Source: Malus domestica
Lineage: Eukaryota > Streptophyta > Magnoliopsida > Rosales > Rosaceae
Length of the DNA: 64,000 nucleotides
NCBI RefSeq assembly: GCF_042453785.1
Contig: NC_091670.1
Span: 35,537,501 to 35,601,500, forward strand
Direction of reading: 5' to 3'
The number at the start of each line of letters is the position of its first letter. Position 1 is the stretch's first letter. The position numbers and the translations under genes are program-made. Positions 40,003 to 52,735 of this stretch are shown one piece after another. The notes below the pieces were generated by a model. The model saw only the letters and a list, made by a program, of their open reading frames with translations. It did not search any database and had not been told where the DNA came from.

Positions 40003-42035
40003 GGGGTGTATATTGTATATAGCATTTGATAATTTTCATAGAATTATGAATACATAGATTTCCAAGGAGTTAATGTGACTTCCTTAGAATCCATATGGAT
40101 TTCAACTTAATGAGATTTTTATCATGGATTTTAATAGAATTATGTGAATTGTCATTGACTTTTTAATGATCAATTTATTAATAAAGTATTATTATTTTTA
40201 AATTTGTCATTATTATAAATGGTGATTAGGACCATATGTAGTCAATTTGGATTTTAGAGGATTGTAATGGACTTTAAGTGACAGATTTCAAAGGATTTTA
40301 ATAGATTCTACAATTCCATATGAATTTTGATAGATTATTATGGATTTCTATTATAGATTTTTGTGGATTTGTATGGATTTCTTAGGATTTCTTTTTTGAC
40401 TCCTACAACATAAATTCTTTTCTCATTGCACAATTAGAAAAAAGACATAAGTATATGTATATTGATATGGAAATATAAACCAATCAAATATGTCTTTTCT
40501 TTCCCTTTCTCATTTGGATTGTGATTTGTTTACGAAAAAAAATTTTAACTAATCAAAACAAGAAGTGCTTCTTAAATCAAATGTCTCAAAATTAACCCTT
40601 TTTCCTCAACAATTGATTAGTTCATAATGTGTTATTCAATCTAAACACAGTTACAAATATAAATAGGTTTTGGAAGATGCTTGTACCCTTACACTAACAT
40701 GATTACACGAAAAAGAACAGAAAGCTTGAATTGGCAATAAGATTCTTAGTAGTAATTTCCAAGAGTTCAATTAACATGGTAAAAAATTAATACATTCAGA
40801 TAGAACGCATAATCATTACAAGAACTGTTAGTAGTTATTAACACTTCCCATCAAAGCATTACAAGAAATACTATTACATAGTCCAAAATAAAGGAAATAA
40901 AAAATTCAAAAAATATTGTACAATTCAAAAAATTCAAGTTTGCAATTGGGAAGGTTACAGATGAACGTGAAAGGAAATCAGGTTGCTATGTCTGAAAGAA
41001 ATGGAAAGTGAGAAAGAAAGATCAAGTTGTAGAATGGAGAGAGAGAGAAAGAGTGAGGGGGTTGAAAAGAAATCCTAGGGGTGGAGGTAGGATTTTGTCA
41101 TGCTTATAATCCCTTTTCAAATCCTACAAAATCTCTTATTGAAAGAAATCCTTCAAAATCCATGAATTTTTGAATACCTATAGATTTGCATGGACTCTAT
41201 AAAAATCCTTTAAAATCTCAGTTGACTACAACATGATTCTAAAGTCTTTTAAAATCCTTTAAAATCCTCATTTGACTACACCCTGATCATATGCGGTGGT
41301 GGGAGTGTCATGTGGTATTTTTGGCAATTTGGTGGTAGTACATGTGGTTTTTTTGGTGGCGAAGATAATAGTAGGGATGGAAAATAGTGTCTATAGCGTA
41401 GTGTTGGGTGGTGGAGCATTTGTGATGGGGGTGGTGATGATGGTGGTAAAGTGACGGCCATGATAAAGGTGGTCATGGTGGTGGTGATGACGACAATAAA
41501 AAGGTGGTCGCAGGAGTTTGTGGTATGGTGGTGATGATCATGACAAGACGATGGTGATGATGAGACCGCGGTGATGGTCATGGTAAGGTGGTAGTAGTCG
41601 AGGTGGTTTAGAGGTAGGGGTGAGGGTGGCGATGATGATGATGCTCATGGCAGTGAAGTTGGTGACGGCGATTATGATCATGGTGGCGATGGGGTGGATG
41701 GATGGTCATGGTAAGTTGGTGGTGGCGTGGAAAAAGTGAAATCCTTCAAAATCTTAGGGGTAGACATTGGATTTGATATGACAATAAACTTACCATAAAA
41801 GCACTCAAAGTCCATGACTATTTCAAATCTTTAAAATCAATGAAATTTTGAATACACCCAGATTTTTGTAGACTTGCAAAAAGTCATAATTGAAAACCAC
41901 AAAATTTTCATAGACTTTTTGGAAGTTATTAATTTTCTTTATTTAATACAATGTGACTTTTATTGACTCATTAAAAGTCTATAATGAACTGGATTTCAAA
42001 ATCAAGCAAAGTCCATCAAACTCCATATACATTAC
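40003..42035. mobile_element. Composite foldback element (~2 kb) with GGGGGTGTA ends
   Basis: The left end GGGGGGTGTATATTGTATAT and the right end ('atatacattacaccccc' in plus, reverse complement GGGGGTGTAATGTATAT) are inverted. Both arms are filled with phrases like 'atggattttaatag' and 'tttaaaatcctt' that are inverted relative to one another. A nested element probably ends near 41285 ('gactacaccctgatc'). The centre (41290-41735) is a GGT/GAT-rich array. I see no transposase frame. Confidence 0.55.
41290..41735 (+). repeat. Degenerate (GGT/GAT)n-rich array
   Basis: Strongly purine-skewed trinucleotide-rich DNA ('ggtggtgatgatggtggt' and variants) over some 440 bp, inside the composite foldback element. 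Open frames here are low-complexity artefacts. Confidence 0.75.
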
Positions 42036-42914
42036 ACCCCCTTGATTTGGATGTGAACGAAATGCTACGGGGCTATAAAAAGAAAAGGTTTAGACAAATT
42101 TAACGATCCAAACAAACTGTCTATCTTTTAGGACATCATTTATAGATCACCACTGCCAAAATTAGACAAATTTAAAACCATTAAGACATTCATTTGTAGT
42201 GAAGAAAAAAGGATAAATAGAATACGGTTCTAAAAAAAATAAAAAATAAAACCTAAACCCTTAATTCAACGGTCAATAGTTTTAGATTTGAGTGCCTTTT
42301 GGGAGATATAATCTTTGAAGGAAGACTTGAAAGATAGATGGTTCGGATAGTTGAAATACATTACAGAGCGAGCCCCTAATAATATGTGTCAAAAGCTATG
42401 TAATAAAAGTAGTGTCACAAATTCGTCCCTAGTATAACAGCTAATACATTAATTCTTACAGCCAATAATAAAAAATGATAAACGAAGTTATAAAGTTTTG
42501 ATATAAATGATTTGTGTAGAACTGCGCATGCATCCATGCACCATCTGGAAAACCATCTCTAATCAACGTTAGGACGACCACACTATCCCACCTTGTCTAA
42601 TTTAACCTTCCTACCTTCCAATGTTGGCATACATATTGTTTCAACTTTTGTCTACATTTTAATTGGGATTATTATGATCTCTCTATCTTCTCCAAATCGC
42701 CAATCCTTTCAGCAACAGTATTTCCTTTTCTTTTGGTAAGTCACCAGCAGCATCATTCTCATTTTCTTGGACATAAAGCATGAAGACCGAGAGAGAACTG
42801 ATCAACTCATAATTCACACAGAAAAATGTCAATATCATTGTGAAAATGCTCACTAGTGCACTGCATGCATCACGTTGGTCAAAAGATTGGCACTTTTCTT
42901 TAACTAATTATATA
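42036..42914. other. Intergenic DNA
   Basis: No gene seen. Confidence 0.4.
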
Positions 42915-43062
42915 GGGGTGTGCTATCTACACATTCATTTTTACTTCACACACACCCTCTTAATTTACGGCCATTGAATCAACTGAATTAAAGAAGATCA
43001 AAGGGCAAAAATTAACAAAGGACATGTGAGAAGTAAAAAGGGGTGTGTGAATAGCACATCCC
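42915..43062. mobile_element. hAT-type MITE with perfect 8-bp target duplication
   Basis: 148 bp. The left end GGGGTGTGCTATCTACACA and the right end TGTGTGAATAGCACATCCC are inverted with few mismatches, and the next inner arms ('tttttacttcacaca' / 'tgagaagtaaaaa') also pair. ATTATATA flanks it at 42907-42914 and 43063-43070. The 8-bp duplication is the hAT superfamily size. Confidence 0.85.
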
Positions 43063-43070
43063 ATTATATA

Positions 43071-44866
43071 TTGGCATTAAGTTAAAGTTCCGTAACACCA
43101 TCATTTGTTTTTACTCCTTATCTCAATACTTTATTCAATATTATTATCTAAGGGAGATTTTCGGACGGGATCGGATCAGAAACAACGTTTCTAATTTTCG
43201 TTCTAAAATTTTGAAATTTGATCATATCGGATCACAATTTTCAAATTAGAATTTTTTGAAATATTTGGAATCATGATAATCTCATAAATTTTGAAAAAAA
43301 AAAAACAAAAGGTATCCAAAACTAACAATAAAACATAAAAATAGATCATAAAATGCATGATTTGAGTAAATAATTAACTAGAAAATCGAAATAATTTAGA
43401 ATTTTTTTTGTCAGAATAAATTCGGAACACTACGAAAAAATTTAAATCTGAAATTCAGAATTATCGGAGTCCCAAATGCATTCCAATTTTCCAAAAAATA
43501 TTCGGATTCATAAATTTCTTTCGGAATCAGAAACACCTTTCCAACTAGGCTTGCAGCCCAAATGTCATCTGCTTCTTGAACAGCAAAATACTAAGCAAAC
43601 AACTCTTTCGTAAAATATCGGCTTTTGGATTTTCTTTGCTTCCTTTTGATAAAACATGTCGGAACTCTTTGAGTGAGTCCTTCAAAGAACACCAACCCAT
43701 TAAATTTAGGGTTGAATGTCATACAACAACAATAAAGCTTTTTTTCACTAAATGAGGTCGGCTATATGAATCCTAGAATACCATTGTGCTTGGTTTTGTG
43801 TCATGTCCTCCGTTAGGCTGTGGTTTACCACTTACAACATCAATAGTGCACTCACTTAATCATCCATGCAATCAATAAGTGTGTAGTTTCTATGCAAAAA
43901 ACCTAGATGCAATTATAAATTGAATCATCTAATATAAGTTGTGATTTGTTTTGTGAAATGCCGACGCAAGACTTTTTGCTTTATTCAACAATACATTGAT
44001 GCACTTTAGGAATTTCGTTGGTAAGACTATCCTAAGTGAAGTGAGTCAAAGATTGAGCTAGCCAGCCTATTGGTCTCTCTTGGTCTTGGAGTAAAAGCAC
44101 AGTGCACAAACGGTAGAAATCCCATGTCATTTGGAGCTTTGCCTTCAACTATCACCTTCATTTGGGTGTCAAACTCATATAGTCGACTAATATCTACCTT
44201 TGTTAACATCTTCAGCCATTCTGCCTCCTTTTAACAACTCGGAAAACCTTAGTAAAGAACAAACACTCTACCCGTCGAGTTAACCGCCGGCACCCAACTT
44301 TCTCTTTTGTCCTTGTTCGTACTACCAAAACAAGAGATTCTTGCTGATTTCAAGTTTTTGGCTCCTATCATACGGTATGATTCATACCAAACTGATACCT
44401 ACTTTGTTTAGTACTTCAAGTGCTTCTTTGCACGTACTGTAAAACATGTAGCACATCACTTCCAACAAGCATTTCAATCTAGAACTTCATATAATCAACT
44501 CTATACTCAGATCGTTTTCTTCATCAAGTGCTGAATAACTTTCTAGTCAGATCGTTCCTGCATTTCGTCTATGGCAGATGTTATAGACTAGCACTTGACG
44601 TAGGCATATAACATATACAAACTACGTGGATCATCGGTGGGGATGGGGCCATTATATACCAAATTATGCATCGGAGAACAAGTTAAGCTTTCTGCAGACT
44701 GAACTTCAACACAATTTGAAAAATAAAACAATGAAGAAAATCCAGAATGCTGTCTACTCCCTTGCCAAACATAATGTGCGGTATCAATCGATTAGTTAAT
44801 TATTGGTTTCTGCTTTCTGCAGAACGATCTCATAACCATGTACATCCCTTGATGAAGACAATATCA
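43071..44866. other. Intergenic DNA downstream of NMNAT
   Basis: No supported gene. 43725-43830 ('ggtcggctatatgaatccta', 'ttggttttgtgtcatgtcct') matches a dispersed plant repeat I associate with the 3' part of RTE-type LINEs. A minus frame at 44027-44221 (FVHCAFTPRPRETNRLASSI) might be a coding relic but I could not name it. Confidence 0.4.
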
Positions 44867-47800
44867 TCATTTGTCATTTGTGTTCAAGTACAGACGATGA
44901 TCTCTAACGTAATCAATTACTTCATCTGCAGTCAGATATTTTATTGACAATCCTCTTGAAATGCAATCCCTGAAAAACAATGTAAATTATCAATTCAACA
45001 TTCCCTAAACATTTCTGTCAATGAATCAGATTGTCTTTACCTTACTCTCGTTGAACTTATTTGGTTCGGTACAAGTTCATCCACAACTTTTATGTTACCC
45101 TACAAAAGAAGAAAAAGGTTTAATAGCATCAATGAGGCCACAAGCAGTGGACTGTAAGAAGTTTCAAACCAAAACTATTCAGGCAACAAAAGGTTTTACA
45201 CTTTGCAAACTTCGAATCACTACGAAATTTTTTGCTTTTCAATTTAGACCAAATTCTACCCTTTTACAGCACAATCCGAATAATTTGGTTAACTTATATT
45301 CAGATTTGAAAACTACATGAGAATAACACCATTGTGGACGCTAGTTAAACTAACCAGTCTAATATAGGTATAGCTAAAAAACCCAGTGTTATAACGCTGA
45401 ATGAGATTTGATTGATCATTACAATTCACGAGCCCGAAAGCAATGGTAAATCAACTTACTTTGTTCTCTTTCAAAATTTCATCATTTGAGATAATTTTGT
45501 CAACATCTTGTCCATCCCTGCGAATGGAAACCACACCATAATCTCCACGTATGCTTCTCACCTGATAAATAAGAGCAAGAATCTGGACAATGAGATGATT
45601 ATCTTGCATGAATCGACTATATATGACCACCGTAATATTGAATTATAGACAGACCTGCTCAGGAATCCAAAATCCAGGAATGACAAAAGACTGGAGTAGA
45701 TCAGAACCACATACAAGCATGCACTTGAGGGATTCTATCACGAGCAAGACACAAAAGTCAATCGTATTGCCATCCAAAATTAACAATGATGATGTAGAAC
45801 TGAAACCAGCTCCAGAATTATCATGCATCAAATTGATTACACAAAGTCCGTAAAACGAAATTTGTGTTGAGTGTCAGCACTGCTGCTTATGGATGGATTC
45901 GATGGACTAAGAGCCTCAAACACCAATATGACAAAGCCTTCCTGACAAACTTCCTATGATGTTACAGCCATACAGTTTTGGGAAAGAACATGTGCACAGT
46001 GCATGTGTGCTTTGCATCTATACCTTCTCCATGCATACATATAACTTACTAAAAAAAAAAAAGCTGCCGGTGCAGCTTAATTGCTCAAACGGAAAATAAG
46101 GGATAACAGTTTGCAAATCTTACCACTTGGTATCATACCAGCCTCAGACAAGAAACCCTTGACTCTAGATAGAACAGTTAAGGTGCGCTGGAAGCTACTT
46201 TGTCTTGCCTGTAAAATCAATTTATAACTTCTATGCATAAGTACACAGAACCCTAGCGGTAGTAAATAAATAAGACACAGAACCACATACAGAATCATCA
46301 TCTAAGATTCTAAAGAATTTTTGTGGTGGAGAAGGAGGGACATACCTCCCACGGATCAACCATTATAAATTCTGAACTCTTGCAAGCTAGATGACACATC
46401 TGTACACGATGTTCAGCAGATATAAGTCCCTACATAGCCAACCAAGTGACCATCTCAGTATGTGGCAACAGAGGGATGTGATACCTGATTATGTAATTTA
46501 GTTATAGCACTTCACTAGCATAAAGTGGTAAAAATGTTAGCATACAGACTATGATCTTGTATGAGTGTTTCAATCAATTTATATATATTGAAGAAAGGAA
46601 GAGAGTAAGAAATCTAGAGAGAGAGTGAGAGAATTCTGCTTGGGAAGAAGAAACAAACTCTACACACTGTTTCATTCATTCACACACACTTAGCACATGT
46701 AGCAAGAGGAAATATTAATTAATCTAAGATTACATCTTAGCTGCACACTTGGACTATGATCCAAGGGCTGATATTTAAAACTGACTTCTTATTATATTTC
46801 AGCAAATACACTTATAAACTAACACTCCCTTCTAAGTGATGTGCTGAAATCACTCCCAAAGCTGTCCTCAGTACTTCAAATCGATCCCTTGCCAAAGTTT
46901 TAGTGAATATATCTGCAACCTGCTCCTCAGTCTTGCAGTATACCAGATCAATCTCACCATCTTGAAGTGCATCTCGGATGAAATGAAATTTCCGATTAAT
47001 GTGCCTGGTTTTGTGATGATGGACTGGATTCTTTGATATGGCAATTGCTGAAGTATTATCACACAGCAACTTAGTTGGTTCTGCTTGTTCTTCCCCAAAA
47101 TCAGAGAGTACAAATCTTAGCCAAATGGCCTGTGCAGTAGCTTCTGCTGCACTGATGTATTCTGCCTCTGCAGTTGAAAGAGCAACACTGCTTTGTTTGA
47201 TTGAGGCCCAAGAAAACACACCAGAACCAAGATTGAATGCATAGCCAGATGTACTCCTCATATCATCTTCACTTCCACTCCAATCACTATCACAATAACC
47301 AACCAACACTGCTCCTTTTCCCTTTTCATAGACCACTCCATAGTTCACAGTGCCTTGTATGTATCTCAGAACTCTCTTAGCTGTCCCCATATGCTTCTTG
47401 GTAGGATTGTGCATAAACCTAGCCAATAAGCCTGCTGCAAACATAATATCTGGCCTTGTTGCTGTCAAATATAGCAAACTTCCCACCATTTGTCTATATA
47501 AAGTCTCATCTGCCAGATCACTTCCATCTATTTTTGTAAGTTTTTCATTCATAGCTAATGGTGTTGCAACCGGCTTACAATCCCTAAGTCCAAATTTCTC
47601 AAGCAAAGTCTTTGCATATTTCTTTTGATGCAAGAAGATGTAATTATCTGTTTGCAATACCCCAAGACCAAGGAAATGATGAAGTAATCCTAGATCAGTC
47701 ATTTCATATTGTCTCATCATCTCACCTTTAAACTCAGCTATCATCTCTTTTGAACTCCCTGTGTAAATAATATCATCTACATACAGTGACACAATAAGAA

Positions 47801-50800
47801 TGCCACTGTAAGATGTCTTGATATAAAGAGTAGCTTCACTCGGACTTCTGTGGAATCCAGCCTTTGCAAAATAGGAATTTATTTCTTCATACCAAGCTCT
47901 TGGAGCTTGTTTCAAACCATATAAAGCTTTCCTGAGCCTGTACACTTTGTCTTCCTTGCCCTGTATAACAAAACCAGATGGTTGATCCACATACACCTCT
48001 TCATTCAACACTCCATTTAGAAATGCAGACTTTACATCTAACTGAAATAATTTCCATCCTTTCTGTGCAGCAAGGGCCACCAAGGTTCTCACAGTATCAA
48101 GTCTTGCCACAGGTGCAAAAGTTTCATTGAAATCGATTCCAGGCTTCTGAGAGTACCCCTTTGCAACCAACCGTGCTTTGTTTTTCTGCACTGAACCATC
48201 CAGATTTAGTTTTGTTTTATAAACCCATTTGACTCCAATGATTGGTTTATCAAATGGTCTATCAACAAGATCCCAAGTATGATTCTTCTCAATCATAGGG
48301 ATTTCATCTTCCATAGCCTTCTGCCATGATTCATCCTTGGCAGCCTCTTCAAAACATTCGGGTTCTATTATGCACAGATTACACTTTTCATATATTTCTG
48401 CAATGTTTCTATACTTGAGAGGAGTGTGATCAAAATCCTGTGGACCTGTCACTCTTTCTTGATCAGATAGCTCAGTAACTAAATCTGACCCAACATTCTC
48501 TTCACTGACTTCACATTGTGTTTCAGAATCACAAGCACTTCCTTCACAGTTTTGTTCTCCTGCAGACATTTCAAAGATCTGGATACTCTCCCTTCTTTCC
48601 TTCTGTGCATTCCAATCCCAACATGCTTCTTCATTAAACACAACATCTCTGGAAATAGTCACCTTTCCAGATTCAATGTTATACAGTCTATATCCCTTTT
48701 CACAACTACCATATCCCAAGAAAACACACCTCTTGCTTGCCAAATCGAGTTTTTGTCTCTGTTGACTTGGTACATGAGCATAACACAAAGAACCAAACAC
48801 TTTTAGATGCTTAATTCCTGGTTTTCTCCCACTGTAAGCTTCAAAAGGTGTCTTCTTATGTAAGGCTTTGGTTGGGCATCGATTCAGAATGTACACAGAG
48901 GTATTGACTGCCTCAGCCCAGAATTCAAGTGGAACCTTCTTCTCCAACATAAGACACTTAGCCATTTCCACGATGGTTCTGTTCTTTCGCTCTGCCACAC
49001 CGTTTTGCTGTGGTGTGTATGGAGTGGTAAGTTGTCTTTCCATGCCTACATCTTCAACAAACTTGTTAAACTCCATTGAAGTGTATTCACCTCCTCGATC
49101 ACTCCTAAGCTTTTTCAGATTATAACCACTCTGTAATTCCACAGTGACTTTGAACTTTTTAAACACACTGAGAACTTCAGATTTATGCCTTAAAAAATAC
49201 ACCCAACACATTCGGGTACAATCATCTATGAAAGTAAGAAAATATCTATTTCCAGCTTTTGTAGTTTTCTGCATTGGACCACAAATGTCACTATGCACAA
49301 GCTCTAGAGGAATTGCAGCTCTAGTATTAGCTTCCTTTGGAAATGCTTCTCTACATTGTTTGCCGAGAACACAACCTTCACATACTCCTTTAGCTACTTT
49401 GATTTCTGGTAATCCTACTACCATTTCTTGTTCCTGCATCAATTTCAAACTGCTCAGGTTTAGGTGTCCCAACCTTTTATGCCACATAGTAGTAGAAGCA
49501 CATACATTTGCCTTGAAAGCAATATGTATTCCAGTCTGTAATTTCATTGGAAAACTTCGATTTCCCTTCATTGGAACTTTAGCAACCATGTTGGAATATG
49601 AACTGTCATCATAGATTTCCACCTTGTGACCTCCAAACACTAAATAATAACCGTGCTCCATCATTTGACCCACACTGAGCAAATTTTCCTTCAGTCCAGG
49701 CACAAGCATAACCTCCTTGATATATCTCTTGCCTAGTTTAGTTTCAACTACAAGACTCCCTTTACCAGTTACATCAACAAGCTGTCCAGTACCCATTTCA
49801 ACTTTTGCAGTTACATTCCTATCAATATCCACAAGTAAATCCTCCCTTCCAGTCATATGATTGCTACACCCACTATCTACATACCATACATCATCACAGT
49901 CCTTTACACTAGTAAAAGTTTGATTACTAGCATAAAACATGGTGGGTGTAGATTCTACCTTGTTTGCATAATTGAGCTGTTGCACTGGTTTCTTGCTATT
50001 ACAATCCCTTGCAATATGACCAAACTTATCACAGTTATAACATTTTGGTTTACCCTTGAATCGGCATTCACCAAAATGTAGCTTATCACAATGTTTACAA
50101 GGATTTCTAGCACCATCAGTGGGTTTGTTATCCCACCTCTTCCCTTTTTCTTTCCAATTCTTATGATACCTTGCACTTTGATTTCCTGTGAATTTAGCTG
50201 GTTTGGGATTTACATTGAGACTAGCAAATGCTTTCTCAGTTTTGTGCTCAGAATGTCTATCTAGACGTAGCTCAAAACTCTTCAAGGAAGCAACCACTTC
50301 TTGTACCTCAATCACATCCAAATCTTTCGAATGCTCAATAACAGAACAGATAGAGTCATAAGCTGATGGCAAACTGATTAATAATTTCTGAACAACTCTC
50401 TCTCGAGATAATTCCTCTCCATAGCTCTGCATTTGATTTATCAGATCAAATAGTTTTGTAAGATAAACAGAAAGTGATTCATCATCTCGCATTCGGGTAT
50501 ATTCAAATTCCCTACGAAGACCTTGCAATTTAACACTTCTAACCTGTTTATCACCGTGGTATTCTTGCTGCAGAATGTCCCATGCGCCTTTTGAAGTTTC
50601 TTCATGAGAGATTCTGGGAAATATCTCATCTGAAACAGCGCCCTGAATCAGACCCAGAGCTTTAGCATCCTTCATGAGCACCTCAACAAGCGTCATCCTC
50701 CCAGCACCACTAGACTCTTCTTTGTCTTTCTTCTTCGCCTCAGATTCATCAATCTTCTTCATATCTGATTCATCGAAACCCTTTTCAACCAAATTCCACA

Positions 50801-52491
50801 ATCCGTAGGACTTGAAAATGGTCTTCATCTTAATACTCCAGAACTCATAATTTTCACCATTGAAAATTGGTGCTCTCACCTCACCACTACCCGATCCTGC
50901 CATGTTAGACTCAGATCGCAATCAACTCGATCGCAGCTTTGAGTTGCTGGGTAGCTCTCTTCACAGATCCAAACGCCCAGTATCAATTGATCGAACACAG
51001 CTCTGAGGCCATGTTAGCATACAGACTATGATCTTGTATGAGTGTTTCAATCAATTTATATATATTGAAGAAAGGAAGAGAGTAAGAAATCTAGAGAGAG
51101 AGTGAGAGAATTCTGCTTGGGAAGAAGAAACAAACTCTGCACACTGTTTCATTCATTCACACACACTTAGCACATGTAGCAAGAGGAAATATTAATTAAT
51201 CTAAGATTACATCTTAGCTGCACACTTGGACTATGATCCAAGGGCTGATATTTAAAACTGACTTCTTATTATATTTCAGCAAATACACTTATAAACTAAC
51301 AAAAAAAACCTCATAACTGAGACAAACTCATTAAAGTAACTTTTGTTATAACTTTAATCGTGTTGCTTCTACAACGCCGGTTAAAAGGGTCATGGAAGAA
51401 CTTGAGGTATATGACCAACTTCCTAATGTAGCCTCATCTCAGAAATGTAGCCTCATCTCAGAACTTTGGTCGGTACCGCTGTGCATATTGTGCACTTAAC
51501 ATTGAGCATATAAAAGCTTTTTCTACTACGATGCCTACAGAGATGCTATTAAGGTTACAAACCTTCTTGTTGTATGCATCATTAACAGGCGAAATATAAG
51601 CTCCAATTACACAAAAGCCTTCTGAATTTAGTGCATCTCTTGCCAGCTCTGTTGACAAGAACAAAATTGGTCGAAATATAAATTATAAACTGTAATTTCC
51701 ACTGAAAACTAAGTAAAAGATCCAAAGTCACAATTAGAAAATGAAACCCACGAGGCAATGACCCGGTCCAAAAAAGAGAGTGCATTTTGCATATATGTAA
51801 ATTCCTAATTTAGCTGTCAAATGAGAAATAAATTTAGAACTTGTTTGAAAGTGCTTTTAAAGCAGTTGAAAGCGCTTCTGGTGAAAATGTTTGTGGAACA
51901 TCCTTCGTAAAAATGCAATTGAATCCTGAAAAAGCACTTTAGAACCCAAAAACATTTTCGCTAAAAGTGCTTTCAGTCATTTTAAAAGAACTTCCAAACA
52001 AGCCCTTAGTTTGTGCTGCAACTTACCCAACATTCGTAAATGCATATAGGTAGGAGGATTGAAACTTCCAGTTGCTACTAGAACTACGTACTTCTTGTCC
52101 CTAGTTTAGAGAGAGAAAGAGTGAGCTAACGTATTTACAAAAACATTACACCTTATGGTACGAACTTTGTCAACATTAACATAATAACATCCATGCTGGA
52201 AATTTAACAAACAAATGCAATTCTCCGAAAACTAAAAGGTAATGCAATTTCTACTGCAAGCTAAAATCTAATGTCTTTAAGCTATACGTTTATGTATTCC
52301 TTCCAGTTCCTTCTATCATCCTGCTAAAGTTGAAGCAAAATTCAATCTTCGAAAGCCAGACATGTTCGGTATCTCAAACGATACAAATACAAGCAAAAAC
52401 ATCAATAAATAAAACTGATAAAGTGAACTTACTTGTCATCGTGATTAACCAAATGCAGAGCTAATTTATGAACAGGCAGAGGGATGTCCAT
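44867..52491 (-). CDS. NMNAT: Nicotinamide/nicotinate mononucleotide adenylyltransferase (243 aa, nine exons)
   Basis: Joins ATP to NMN or NaMN to make NAD or deamido-NAD, the step shared by de novo and salvage NAD synthesis. Minus-strand exons: 52491-52433, 52100-52027, 51648-51563, 46429-46346, 46208-46124, 45734-45655, 45561-45460, 45099-45041, 44969-44867; 732 nt, every junction GT..AG and in phase. The protein opens [15 protein letters not shown]. Motifs: [18 protein letters not shown] (the GSFNPxTxxHL nucleotidyltransferase signature), [29 protein letters not shown] with [46 protein letters not shown], and near the C-terminus [10 protein letters not shown] (the ISSTxxR motif). Length equals the Arabidopsis enzyme closely. 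Intron 3 is about 5.1 kb because a copia element is inserted there; the exons are undamaged. An untranslated exon probably lies at about 53030-53220. Confidence 0.93.
46535..46824 (-). repeat. Copia 3' LTR
   Basis: 290 bp. Contains the stop codon of the polyprotein at 46812-46814, so the frame ends inside the LTR. Confidence 0.95.
46812..50903 (-). CDS. Copia gag-pol polyprotein (1,363 aa), intact
   Basis: One uninterrupted frame from the ATG at 50901-50903. Order of domains is the copia order: gag (UBN2-like, opening [19 protein letters not shown]); CCHC zinc knuckle [14 protein letters not shown] (about 287-300); aspartic protease motif [13 protein letters not shown] (about 338); GAG-pre-integrase [13 protein letters not shown] with CEGCVLGKQ; integrase core with [15 protein letters not shown] and [14 protein letters not shown]; reverse transcriptase with [34 protein letters not shown] and catalytic [10 protein letters not shown] (about 1040); RNase H with GYCDSDWSG (about 1204) and [13 protein letters not shown]. 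Catalytic residues are visible in all enzymes. A frame extension upstream of the ATG uses no ATG. Confidence 0.96.
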   Translation of the reverse strand: MAGSGSGEVRAPIFNGENYEFWSIKMKTIFKSYGLWNLVEKGFDESDMKKIDESEAKKKDKEESSGAGRMTLVEVLMKDAKALGLIQGAVSDEIFPRISHEETSKGAWDILQQEYHGDKQVRSVKLQGLRREFEYTRMRDDESLSVYLTKLFDLINQMQSYGEELSRERVVQKLLISLPSAYDSICSVIEHSKDLDVIEVQEVVASLKSFELRLDRHSEHKTEKAFASLNVNPKPAKFTGNQSARYHKNWKEKGKRWDNKPTDGARNPCKHCDKLHFGECRFKGKPKCYNCDKFGHIARDCNSKKPVQQLNYANKVESTPTMFYASNQTFTSVKDCDDVWYVDSGCSNHMTGREDLLVDIDRNVTAKVEMGTGQLVDVTGKGSLVVETKLGKRYIKEVMLVPGLKENLLSVGQMMEHGYYLVFGGHKVEIYDDSSYSNMVAKVPMKGNRSFPMKLQTGIHIAFKANVCASTTMWHKRLGHLNLSSLKLMQEQEMVVGLPEIKVAKGVCEGCVLGKQCREAFPKEANTRAAIPLELVHSDICGPMQKTTKAGNRYFLTFIDDCTRMCWVYFLRHKSEVLSVFKKFKVTVELQSGYNLKKLRSDRGGEYTSMEFNKFVEDVGMERQLTTPYTPQQNGVAERKNRTIVEMAKCLMLEKKVPLEFWAEAVNTSVYILNRCPTKALHKKTPFEAYSGRKPGIKHLKVFGSLCYAHVPSQQRQKLDLASKRCVFLGYGSCEKGYRLYNIESGKVTISRDVVFNEEACWDWNAQKERRESIQIFEMSAGEQNCEGSACDSETQCEVSEENVGSDLVTELSDQERVTGPQDFDHTPLKYRNIAEIYEKCNLCIIEPECFEEAAKDESWQKAMEDEIPMIEKNHTWDLVDRPFDKPIIGVKWVYKTKLNLDGSVQKNKARLVAKGYSQKPGIDFNETFAPVARLDTVRTLVALAAQKGWKLFQLDVKSAFLNGVLNEEVYVDQPSGFVIQGKEDKVYRLRKALYGLKQAPRAWYEEINSYFAKAGFHRSPSEATLYIKTSYSGILIVSLYVDDIIYTGSSKEMIAEFKGEMMRQYEMTDLGLLHHFLGLGVLQTDNYIFLHQKKYAKTLLEKFGLRDCKPVATPLAMNEKLTKIDGSDLADETLYRQMVGSLLYLTATRPDIMFAAGLLARFMHNPTKKHMGTAKRVLRYIQGTVNYGVVYEKGKGAVLVGYCDSDWSGSEDDMRSTSGYAFNLGSGVFSWASIKQSSVALSTAEAEYISAAEATAQAIWLRFVLSDFGEEQAEPTKLLCDNTSAIAISKNPVHHHKTRHINRKFHFIRDALQDGEIDLVYCKTEEQVADIFTKTLARDRFEVLRTALGVISAHHLEGSVSL
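51012..51301 (-). repeat. Copia 5' LTR
   Basis: 290 bp, one difference from its partner. Contains a 'tatatatatt' stretch that may serve as the promoter TATA. Confidence 0.95.
51838..52005. mobile_element. Foldback MITE (GGGCTTGTTTGGAAG ends) in NMNAT intron 2
   Basis: The left end GAACTTGTTTGAAAGTGCTT and the right end ('agaacttccaaacaagccc' in plus) are inverted, with inner arms 'aaaatgtttgtgg' and 'aaaaacattttcgc'. A related diverged copy occurs at 61657-61850. It lies between coding exons 2 and 3 of NMNAT (intron 51649-52026). Confidence 0.75.
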
Positions 52492-52499
52492 CGCAGCTG

Positions 52500-52735
52500 A
52501 AAAAAGTAAAAGAACCAAATTGGTACTGGTTTGGCATTGCTTAAATTTTTTCAAAAGCAGGTGTGGAAAAAAGCTGGGGTGTTTTATGTCTTTGGAAAAC
52601 AAAGCCAAACCTGCTTTTTTTCAAAGTTAGGGGTCAGTCAAAGCTGAAAATCAGAAGCTGAAAATAGCAGCTTTGTAATGACCCTAACTTGGAAAAAATA
52701 GCAGCTTTTCCTTTGTAATGACCCCTAGTCCTATC
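52500..52735. repeat. Repeat-rich segment in the NMNAT leader intron
   Basis: 'ggtttggcattgctt' resembles the ends of the MITE at 34398-34704, and 'gtaatgacccctaactt'-type phrases occur in direct near-duplicate ('gctttgtaatgaccctaact' and 'cctttgtaatgacccctag'). A decayed MITE is likely. Confidence 0.45.

Larger units (their letters stand above)
46535..51301 (-). mobile_element. Full-length, young Ty1-copia LTR retrotransposon (4.77 kb)
   Basis: Two 290-bp LTRs (46535-46824 and 51012-51301), each starting TGTTAG and ending CTAACA, differ at a single base that I could find (CTACACACTG versus CTGCACACTG). The flanking A runs (46530-46534 and 51302-51306) fit a 5-bp duplication AAAAA. On the minus strand, the sequence after the 5' LTR, TGGCCTCAGAGCTG, is a variant of the usual TGGTATCAGAGC primer site, and AGAAGGGAG before the 3' LTR is a polypurine tract. 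The single polyprotein frame is intact. It sits in intron 3 of the NMNAT gene in the same transcriptional orientation. Near-identical LTRs mean a very recent insertion and possible present activity. Confidence 0.96.

Noticed and set aside
41276-41581. His/Ser/Pro-rich minus-strand frame
   Set aside because: Translation of a low-complexity GGT/GAT array.
44027-44221. Minus frame ending FDSLHLG, perhaps a coding relic
   Set aside because: Some residue pattern looks protein-like (FVHCAFTPRPRETNRLAS), but I could not match it to a family and it has no neighbours in phase, so it is not listed as a gene.
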